This document shows, one piece after another, positions 1 to 5,771 of a stretch of DNA of 11,398 nt (positions are counted from its first letter, which is position 1; every line of letters starts with the position of its first letter). Source of the DNA: JANQRV01 sp964533785 (GTDB lineage Bacteria; Bacteroidota; Bacteroidia; Chitinophagales; Saprospiraceae); the NCBI GenBank assembly GCA_964533785.1, contig CAZHNG010000223.1:1-11398 (forward strand), in the 5' to 3' direction. A program made the position numbers and the translations under genes. The notes below the pieces were generated by a model. It was not told the DNA's origin, did not search any database, and saw nothing but the letters and a program-made list of their open reading frames with translations.

Positions 1-4
1 AATT

Positions 5-56
5 AGTTAGAATTTTTAGTCTAACTTCTAGAGTCTAGCGTCAAAAGTCTAGTTAG
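5..56. repeat. Cluster of short AGTCTAG-type repeats
   Basis: AGTCTA occurs at 18-23, and AGTCTAG at 32-38 and 46-52, with AGTTAG at both ends (5-10 and 51-56). AGTTAGA (5-11) and TCTAACT (20-26) form a 7-base inverted repeat with an 8-base loop. The block is low-complexity and non-coding. It may be the edge of a longer repeat tract lying outside the window. No function can be assigned. Confidence 0.4.
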
Positions 57-121
57 TTTAAAAGCTGTTTTTTGGGTGCGAAGACTTTTACATTTTATGG
101 GTGAAGCTTTTTATTTTAGAA

Positions 122-213
122 GCCACGGATGCACGAATAGAGAAATGATTGTATTAGAGGGGCATTTTTATCACGGATATCGGCTCCGCCGAGTAACGAA
201 TTACACGAATTTT
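122..213. repeat. Dispersed-type CACGGAT/CACGAAT intergenic repeat, two units
   Basis: Unit one (122-138) reads GCCACGGATGCACGAAT. Unit two starts with TCACGGAT (171-178) and continues as AACGAATTACACGAATTTT (195-213). Between these halves sits a short GC-rich hairpin, TCGGC-TCC-GCCGA (180-192), foreign in composition to its AT-rich surroundings. From memory, strings of the CACGAATTACACGAAT kind recur in intergenic DNA of many environmental bacteria including Bacteroidota. That is recollection, not a search result. The two units may be decayed copies of such a repeat, with the hairpin inserted into the second. Confidence 0.45.
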
Positions 214-388
214 GAGCTTAGAGACTATTTCTAAATTGATAAGCAATACCATAACACTTATGTACTCAACTAAAAAGCTGCCCCTATACCATTCAATTTT
301 TAGTATTCCTGCTTACTGACCTGCATCAATCACAATGGATAAAGGGAGCGACTGAGGCTTTCCCCCTTGATTTTACGTCATTGGTATA

Positions 389-411
389 ACAAATTGATTG
401 TCGCAATTTGT
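389..411. promoter_or_regulatory. 8-base inverted repeat upstream of the SulP gene (candidate operator)
   Basis: ACAAATTG (389-396) and CAATTTGT (404-411) are perfect reverse complements separated by 7 bases (ATTGTCG). The centre lies about 127 bases before the transporter start. No T-run follows and no gene precedes it in the window, so a terminator reading is less attractive than a dimeric regulator site. The family of any such regulator cannot be named, and a chance palindrome in AT-rich DNA is possible. Confidence 0.28.
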
Positions 412-526
412 GTGGTTTCAATATTGCTTTTAGCACTTTTGGAGTTCCCATTTAGGATAGGATGCGTGTTGTTTAGATGTATTTTTCTGATTACTTGGTA
501 AATTTTGGAATAGATTAGAATATCCC

Positions 527-2221
527 ATGAAGTTTAATCGTTTTTTGCCAATTTTAAATTGGTTGCCAGAGTATGACCGGGCCACATTCAATGCGGATCT
601 AACGGCCGGATTGACCGTTGGGGTGATGTTCGTACCACAGGCTATGGCTTATGCGTTACTAGCGGGTATGCCCCCTATTTATGGCTTGTACGCTGGGCTT
701 TTACCAACTTTTTTATACGGTATCCTTGGGACCTCAAGGCAGCTTTCGGTTGGCCCGGTAGCAATATCCTCCTTATTGGTTTTGGCGGGGGTGAGTCAAT
801 TGGCTTTACCAGAAAGCGATGCTTATGTAGAATATGTCATACTAGCAGGTTTTTTTATTGGTCTTACGGAAATTACTTTGAGTTTATTGCGGTTTGGTTT
901 TTTGGTCAACTTTTTATCCCATCCGGTAATAACGGGCTTTACGATGGCTGCTTCGGTGATCATCGCCATCAGTCAACTCAAAGAATTTTTAGGTTTTTCC
1001 ATACCGCGGTTTGAATATACTTATGAGACCGTCCTTTTTGCGATAAAACATCTGGAGCAAACCAATCTATTATCGGTGATGATATGCCTGGGAGCTATGT
1101 TGATCATGATCGTCTTTCGAAAAATGAGCCGCAATATTCCGGGAGCTTTGATTGTTGTGATATTATTCACCGTTCTTTGCTGGATGTTTCAATTAGATCA
1201 ATACGGATTGAGCGTTATTGGTGAAATTCCCCGTGGTCTGCCTTCTTTTAAAGTACCAGGTATCCAATGGGATAAATTTGTAACACTCTTGCCCACTATA
1301 CTGGTAGTAACGACTATCGGGTTTGTTGAAAGTATTAGTATTGCCAAAACCCTGGAAGTGAGAAACCGGAATTACCGGGTTTTCCCGGACCAGGAGTTAC
1401 TGGCGTACGGGGTGGCTAAAGTTGTGGGTTCGTTTTTCCAGTCCATGCCTACCTCAGGCAGTTTTTCACGATCAGCGGTGAACGATAGTGCGGGCGGAAA
1501 AACAGGAGTGTCTTCTATGATCACTTCTTTGTTAGTCGTGCTGACCCTTCTTTTTCTGACGGATTTGTTCTATTTCACCCCTAATGCTGTATTGGCGGCG
1601 ATTATTCTGTTGGCTGTTCGCCGGATATTCAACTACCGCGAAGCTATTTATCTCTGGCGAACTCAGAAGCGGGATTTTTGGGTATTGGCAGCCACCTTTT
1701 TTATTACTCTATCAGCAGGTATTGAGGTAGGGGTGTTTTCCGGCGTTTTAGTTTCTTTATTCATCGTATTGTACCGTAGTTCGAAACCTCATTTTGCCGT
1801 ATTGGGAAAAATACCCGGCACAACGGATTACCGCAACCGTATCCGGCATACCGATGTGGAAATGATCCCCGAATTATTGATCTTTCGCTTCGACGACCAA
1901 CTGTATTTTGCTAATGCAACCTATTTCAAAGATAAAATACTGGAACAAATCGCCCGGCGGCCGGTAACTAAGCATTTGATATTAGAATGCAGCAATATGC
2001 ATGACCTGGACAGTACCGGCGTCAATGCACTCGAAGAAATTCACCATTATTTGGGAGAGGCCGGCATCGGATTCAGCGTAGCAAACCTTACGGATCGCGT
2101 AGAAGATATTTTTGAACGCTCCGGCCTATCCGGAAGTATTGGACTGGAAAATCATTTTGTTAATATACATCAGGCAGTAGAACGGTTTCAAAAGGATCAT
2201 TCTTATGTACCCCATGTCTAA
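527..2221 (+). CDS. SulP/SLC26-family anion transporter with C-terminal STAS domain
   Basis: Predicted inner-membrane anion permease. The family moves sulfate, bicarbonate, chloride or dicarboxylates by proton or sodium symport or by exchange; the substrate cannot be read from sequence. The 564 residues match the usual length. The membrane domain spans about residues 20-418. It contains the SulP signature around PQAMAYALLAGMPP (37-50) with IYGLYAGL after it, the SVGPVA half-helix of TM3 (74-79), and the SFSRSAVN motif of TM10 (312-319). A linker leads to a STAS domain at about 445-555, whose conserved D-S-T-G loop is at 495-498, the region corresponding to the phosphorylated loop of anti-anti-sigma factors. 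The start at 527 gives the normal short cytoplasmic N-terminus; no strong ribosome-binding site is seen. It stands alone and converges on the next gene. No carbonic anhydrase or sulfur-assimilation gene lies nearby to suggest a substrate. Confidence 0.95.
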   Translation: MKFNRFLPILNWLPEYDRATFNADLTAGLTVGVMFVPQAMAYALLAGMPPIYGLYAGLLPTFLYGILGTSRQLSVGPVAISSLLVLAGVSQLALPESDAYVEYVILAGFFIGLTEITLSLLRFGFLVNFLSHPVITGFTMAASVIIAISQLKEFLGFSIPRFEYTYETVLFAIKHLEQTNLLSVMICLGAMLIMIVFRKMSRNIPGALIVVILFTVLCWMFQLDQYGLSVIGEIPRGLPSFKVPGIQWDKFVTLLPTILVVTTIGFVESISIAKTLEVRNRNYRVFPDQELLAYGVAKVVGSFFQSMPTSGSFSRSAVNDSAGGKTGVSSMITSLLVVLTLLFLTDLFYFTPNAVLAAIILLAVRRIFNYREAIYLWRTQKRDFWVLAATFFITLSAGIEVGVFSGVLVSLFIVLYRSSKPHFAVLGKIPGTTDYRNRIRHTDVEMIPELLIFRFDDQLYFANATYFKDKILEQIARRPVTKHLILECSNMHDLDSTGVNALEEIHHYLGEAGIGFSVANLTDRVEDIFERSGLSGSIGLENHFVNIHQAVERFQKDHSYVPHV

Positions 2222-2397
2222 TGTTATTAATAAAGGGAGAAAAATGAGCGAAATCACAGCTATGAAGGTTCATTTGGCGATTTTTTCAAAACAAAAGATC
2301 GTATATTTGACCTATGGGTAAAGAAAAATTCAAAAAGCTGTCATAGGAATAGGTTTTCTCAACAAACAATTAGAAGGAAAAAATAAAGTATTGCAAA

Positions 2398-2413
2398 TAG
2401 CTGACGGCAGCTA
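2398..2413. terminator. Possible bidirectional terminator hairpin between convergent genes
   Basis: TAGCTG (2398-2403) and CAGCTA (2408-2413) form a perfect 6-bp stem with a 4-base loop (ACGG), in the 206-base gap between the two convergent genes and 15 bases past the minus-strand stop. On the minus strand the stem is followed by a T-rich but not pure T stretch (TTTGCAATACTTTATTTTTT). On the plus strand only ATTTAC follows. It therefore fits termination of the minus-strand gene better. The stem is short, so this is tentative. Confidence 0.35.
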
Positions 2414-2427
2414 ATTTACAAGCAGCT

Positions 2428-5424
2428 CTACATTGTCGGCTGTAACAAAAAAGCCAGCAAATCAGCCATATCCTCGTGGCTCATATTGGTTTCTTGACCT
2501 TCGGGCATAAGCGAAATACCTAAAGACTTAAATTGCTCTATGTCATTTTTCTGAAAAGTATGATCCATGCCGCCGGTTGATCTTAAAGTGATTTGATCAT
2601 CCGTCTCCTGTTGAATGATGCCGGTGTAAATATTGCCGTCCTTAGTGGTTATGGAATGGTTGATGTAGCGGGTGTCCACGGCCGCATTGGGGTCCAAAAT
2701 ATCGTGTAACAATGATGCTTTACTTTTGCGATTTATTTCCGTCAGGGCCGGTCCTACTTCAATACCCACATCGGCATATTTGTGGCACTGACCACAGCGT
2801 TGGGTATACAATGTTCTGCCTTTTGCAATATCTCCGGCTAAGGCCAGAGCAGGTTTCATTTTTTCAATAGCTTCTTTTCGTTGTACCACTCCGGCATCGG
2901 AAAACAGAGCGGTTGCTCTTTGCTTTATGTCTTCGTCGTCTGACCATAGTAATACTCTTCTCCTTTCAAGATCCAGGTTCATCTCTCCCAGATTAATGCT
3001 TCCGTCTTCCAGCGCCCTTAGCAATAGATCGTGGTATTTGGATTTATACAACAGGATATTACCCGCGTGTTTTCGTGCTTCCGGACCTAGTGTTGGCCAT
3101 TTTTTCAGCAATTCCTGACCTACTTGCGGTTGATCAGCATACCACAATTGTTGGAGTGCTTCTCTTTGTAAGGCTATGGGTTCCGTATTGTCCAGCAGGT
3201 TGTACAACAATTGTTCCCGGTCCGTAAATTCATCGAGCGCGATCAACTGCAAAAACTCCAACCTTTCCTCGGGGGGCCCTTCCTTTTTTAAGACAGCTTG
3301 TTTGGCGTGGGCAATAAGTTTTTTCATTCCAGGGGATACCGGTAATTGGAATTGCTTCCGCAATTTGGCCGCTGCCCTTACCAAAAGGGCGGAATTACTG
3401 GTTTCCAAGCGACTCAGTGCCGTTTTAATCCGTTGTATATCCGCAGTAGGAGCAGGTGGTCTCCGGGCTGCCAATCCTTCACTAACCGCTTCCAGTAGCA
3501 GGGCTTGTTCCTTGGCGTTTAAATTTCCCCGCTGAGCCAGAAGCTCAAAATACCAGACAATATCATTCAAGTCCTGATTTTGACCTACCACTCTAGCAAG
3601 CGTTTCCGCAACTTGTATTGCTCTGGCATTCATCGATGCCGAAAGCAATTCCCGGGAAAACGTTACCGGCATCCTGGATACTGCCGCTGTAGCAGCCATT
3701 CCCAGCCATTGGTCATTATCCTGCCTTTTTAGTAATGCGAGGATATTTTCCTTGATCGTTGAAGCATGCCGGTCGAATTGAAGCGTATTGAATTGGCTTA
3801 AGGCCAAAAGAACTCTTAGGCGGACGCGTGGTTGTTCATCGGCCACCATAGTGAGAATTGTCTCAACTATCTGAGGCTCCTGGTTGATCCTTTTTTCGGC
3901 TATCTTGACGGCATTTTCTCTGACCCCATCGGACGAGTCTTTCAGGCCTTTTTCCAACAGACTCGCGGCTAAGGCCTGCAAACCATCCAGCGTCCAAAGG
4001 GCATGCAATCGGGCAAGAGGCGACTTAGATTCAGTATATAATTGTTCGAGTAAAGGAACCGCATCTTGGTTATTGGACTCTACCAGCAGGCGCTGTGCTG
4101 TCATCCTGGTCCATTGATTTTCATGCCCTAATTGTCGTACAAGCTGCGCGGGATCATTGCGATCCAGGCCAGCAAAGGATTGTGGTTTCCAATTACCTCT
4201 AGGGCTAATTCTATAAATCCGTCCTTTATCCTTACCGGCATCTAAATCCAGTTGTTGTTCTATTTCGTCGGGGATCCACTCAGGATGCTCAATGACATCG
4301 CGGTGCATATCCAGCAGATACAAAGAGCCGTCGGGTCCGGGTGTTAGATTAACCGGCCGAAAAGCCCGGTCCGTAGAAGCCAGAAATTCTACTTTTTCGC
4401 GAAGCCGGGTAGTCTTAAATGTTGAAGTATCCGGGGTTAAAATAGCCAGATGAACGAGGTTTAATACTACATCGGGTAAATAGAGCTGGTTGTTGAAAGG
4501 AGCGGGAAAAGCACCGCCACCGTAGAAGGTAATCCCGCAGGCTCCGGAGACATAGCCGGATTGTTCCGGGTGATTGACACGGGTTGCCTGTTCGCCAATG
4601 GGGTATAAGCGAAATAAGTCGTTTTCGTCCCGGTCACAGATCACAGTCAAAGCATGGGAGGGCTCTACTGGAATCCCTTCCGTATAGTGTCCTTCAAAAA
4701 CCAGTGATAACAGTGTTTCTGTATTATGCGTTTCAAACAGATGCCCCCAATTATCGAAAGTTAATTCAAAACCGCCGGAGGATTCCCCGATCCTTTGCAG
4801 TTGCAGGTCCTCGATGCGCAGTCTGATATCATCCCCCCGCATATCCACTTTTATAGTCGTGTCTTGTAAAAAATAGGGTTTACCGGAATTTCCTCCGTTC
4901 GCCGCGTATATCCAATTGTCCAGGCCGTACGTCAGACCATTGAAATTGTGTTGTAAATTCCCTTCTGCGAATCCGCCCATGATCGTCTCCCTGGTTTCCG
5001 CCACGCCATCTCCGTCAGCATCTTTGACGAAAATAAGATACGGAGGAGCCGCTACCAGTAATCCTTCCCGGTAGGGCATGATGGAGGAAGCCATATTGAG
5101 TTGATCCGCAAAAACCTGACGGTGGTCGAAACGGCCGTCACTATCCCGGTCGGACAACAGGATAATCCGACTTTCCGCATCGTGCAAAGGGTATCCGGGC
5201 ATTTCCAAAACATAAGCGCGTCCTTTTTCGTCGAACTCCATATCCACGGGATCAAAAACCAAGGGTTCTGCAGCGACCAGCTCTAATTGGAAATCAGGGT
5301 GGATTTGAAATTCCACGGGTGTTACAGCTTTCCGCTCTTTACTACATCCAAACGAAATGGCTAGTAAAACGGTTAAAATAAAGGTTGGTCTTTCAATAAA
5401 AAGTACGTTTAAATTTATTGGCAT
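2428..5424 (-). CDS. Large lipoprotein: PVC-type membrane-bound dehydrogenase propeller + HEAT-like repeats + c-type cytochrome
   Basis: A 998-residue exported protein. A hydrophobic N-terminus ends in a lipobox-like SFGC with Cys27, indicating a lipoprotein. Residues about 38-410 resemble the 'putative membrane-bound dehydrogenase' beta-propeller (TIGR02604 type, related to sorbosone/glucose dehydrogenases). Two DxDxDG-like calcium-loop motifs lie there, DRDSDGRFD (92-100) and DADGDG (135-140). Residues about 425-600, and less clearly on to 850, are helical HEAT-like repeats. Residues about 863-995 form the TIGR02603-type haem domain, with CGQCH (877-881) binding haem covalently and Met973 in SLMPEG a likely distal ligand. 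The role is probably periplasmic or surface oxidation of a sugar or other alcohol, passing electrons to the attached haem. Substrate and cofactor are not known for this family and are inferred. The architecture is abundant in Planctomycetota and Verrucomicrobiota but also known in Bacteroidota. It is monocistronic, with a -7-type box upstream. Confidence 0.88.
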   Translation of the reverse strand: MPINLNVLFIERPTFILTVLLAISFGCSKERKAVTPVEFQIHPDFQLELVAAEPLVFDPVDMEFDEKGRAYVLEMPGYPLHDAESRIILLSDRDSDGRFDHRQVFADQLNMASSIMPYREGLLVAAPPYLIFVKDADGDGVAETRETIMGGFAEGNLQHNFNGLTYGLDNWIYAANGGNSGKPYFLQDTTIKVDMRGDDIRLRIEDLQLQRIGESSGGFELTFDNWGHLFETHNTETLLSLVFEGHYTEGIPVEPSHALTVICDRDENDLFRLYPIGEQATRVNHPEQSGYVSGACGITFYGGGAFPAPFNNQLYLPDVVLNLVHLAILTPDTSTFKTTRLREKVEFLASTDRAFRPVNLTPGPDGSLYLLDMHRDVIEHPEWIPDEIEQQLDLDAGKDKGRIYRISPRGNWKPQSFAGLDRNDPAQLVRQLGHENQWTRMTAQRLLVESNNQDAVPLLEQLYTESKSPLARLHALWTLDGLQALAASLLEKGLKDSSDGVRENAVKIAEKRINQEPQIVETILTMVADEQPRVRLRVLLALSQFNTLQFDRHASTIKENILALLKRQDNDQWLGMAATAAVSRMPVTFSRELLSASMNARAIQVAETLARVVGQNQDLNDIVWYFELLAQRGNLNAKEQALLLEAVSEGLAARRPPAPTADIQRIKTALSRLETSNSALLVRAAAKLRKQFQLPVSPGMKKLIAHAKQAVLKKEGPPEERLEFLQLIALDEFTDREQLLYNLLDNTEPIALQREALQQLWYADQPQVGQELLKKWPTLGPEARKHAGNILLYKSKYHDLLLRALEDGSINLGEMNLDLERRRVLLWSDDEDIKQRATALFSDAGVVQRKEAIEKMKPALALAGDIAKGRTLYTQRCGQCHKYADVGIEVGPALTEINRKSKASLLHDILDPNAAVDTRYINHSITTKDGNIYTGIIQQETDDQITLRSTGGMDHTFQKNDIEQFKSLGISLMPEGQETNMSHEDMADLLAFLLQPTM

Positions 5425-5489
5425 CAGAGCATTGATATTGTACTAAAAATAAGGATGTTAAATTGAAAAATTACTTTCAACGTAAGATT

Positions 5490-5497
5490 CAAATATA
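5490..5497 (-). promoter_or_regulatory. Candidate -7 promoter box for the propeller-cytochrome gene
   Basis: The plus strand reads CAAATATA, so the minus strand carries TATATTTG, an exact match to the Bacteroidota primary-sigma -7 consensus TAnnTTTG. It lies 65 bases before the minus-strand start at 5424, implying a leader of roughly 60 bases. No TTTG or TTG -33 element sits at the expected spacing, which weakens the call. Confidence 0.4.
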
Positions 5498-5607
5498 CAC
5501 AATTCTAATGCAACTAAGGAGTGTACCCTTCTAAAACCAAGCGCCTTTATTACATACTTTTGTCAGGTAAATTATCTTTGTAAGGATGTCCGTGATCTAT
5601 TAAGGGA

Positions 5608-5615
5608 TAAATTTG
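5608..5615 (+). promoter_or_regulatory. Candidate -7 promoter box for the 5772-10932 gene set
   Basis: TAAATTTG matches the Bacteroidota -7 consensus TAnnTTTG exactly. A second exact match, TATCTTTG, lies at 5573-5580, and its TTTG is 27 bases upstream of this box, longer than the usual -33 to -7 spacing. Either box would give a long leader (about 150-185 bases) ahead of the start at 5772. With no proper -33 element for either, the assignment is tentative. Confidence 0.35.
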
Positions 5616-5659
5616 TAATTTTAAATATGATATTGAAACGACGTAGACTGGTAGGATAA

Positions 5660-5695
5660 CTTGTAGTGAGATCAGGAACAAACCGCTCACTTAAG
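5660..5695 (+). other. Interrupted hairpin in the presumed 5' leader
   Basis: AGTGAG (5665-5670) pairs with CTCACT (5686-5691) and, across a small internal loop, CTT (5660-5662) pairs with AAG (5693-5695). The loop is 15 bases. It would lie in the untranslated leader if transcription starts near 5622. It does not match a riboswitch I recognise and has no T-run, so it is reported only as visible structure. Confidence 0.2.
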
Positions 5696-5771
5696 GATTA
5701 CAATCAACAAAAAAACCATTTTGAACAAGAAGCTTTTAGCTTTTTACAATTTCGAAAAATAACTATTCTAT

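Larger units (their letters stand above)
1..526. other. Gene-free left end of the window
   Basis: No open frame with recognisable protein character is visible on either strand in this 526-base stretch. The only short candidate I followed, an ATG at 260, stops after 19 codons. The stretch is AT-rich and holds AGTCTAG-type repeats (about 5-56), a CACGGAT/CACGAAT repeat pair (122-213) with a small GC-rich hairpin, and an 8-base inverted repeat (389-411). No full-consensus Bacteroidota promoter (TTTG, then TAnnTTTG) was found before the transporter gene. The closest -7-like strings, CACTTTTG at 434-441 and AAATTTTG at 500-507, each miss a conserved base. Confidence 0.7.
5425..5771. other. Divergent intergenic region
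   Basis: This 347-base AT-rich stretch separates the minus-strand lipoprotein gene from the plus-strand secreted-protein gene and must hold promoters for both. It contains the minus-strand TATATTTG box, two plus-strand boxes (TATCTTTG at 5573-5580 and TAAATTTG at 5608-5615) and an interrupted hairpin (5660-5695). A weak AT-rich stem, AAGAAGC with GCTTTTT (5727-5745, one G-U pair), lies just before the start at 5772. No open frame of protein character is seen. Confidence 0.6.

Noticed and set aside
260..319. 19-codon ORF upstream of the SulP gene as a leader peptide
   Set aside because: No ribosome-binding signal, no regulatory codon bias, no overlapping attenuator structure, and more than 200 bases from the gene.
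285..388. TATACCA / TGGTATA inverted repeat
   Set aside because: The 7-base arms are about 90 bases apart in AT-rich DNA; chance occurrence is likely and no mobile-element ends or target duplication are seen.
2311..2347. CCTATG / CATAGG inverted repeat in the convergent gap as a terminator
   Set aside because: A 6-base stem with a 25-base loop and no adjacent T-run; too weak to support termination.
3176..3535. 119-codon plus-strand frame opposite the lipoprotein gene
   Set aside because: Antisense to the HEAT-like region of a well-supported gene, with Ser/Arg/Leu-rich low-quality protein and no domain.
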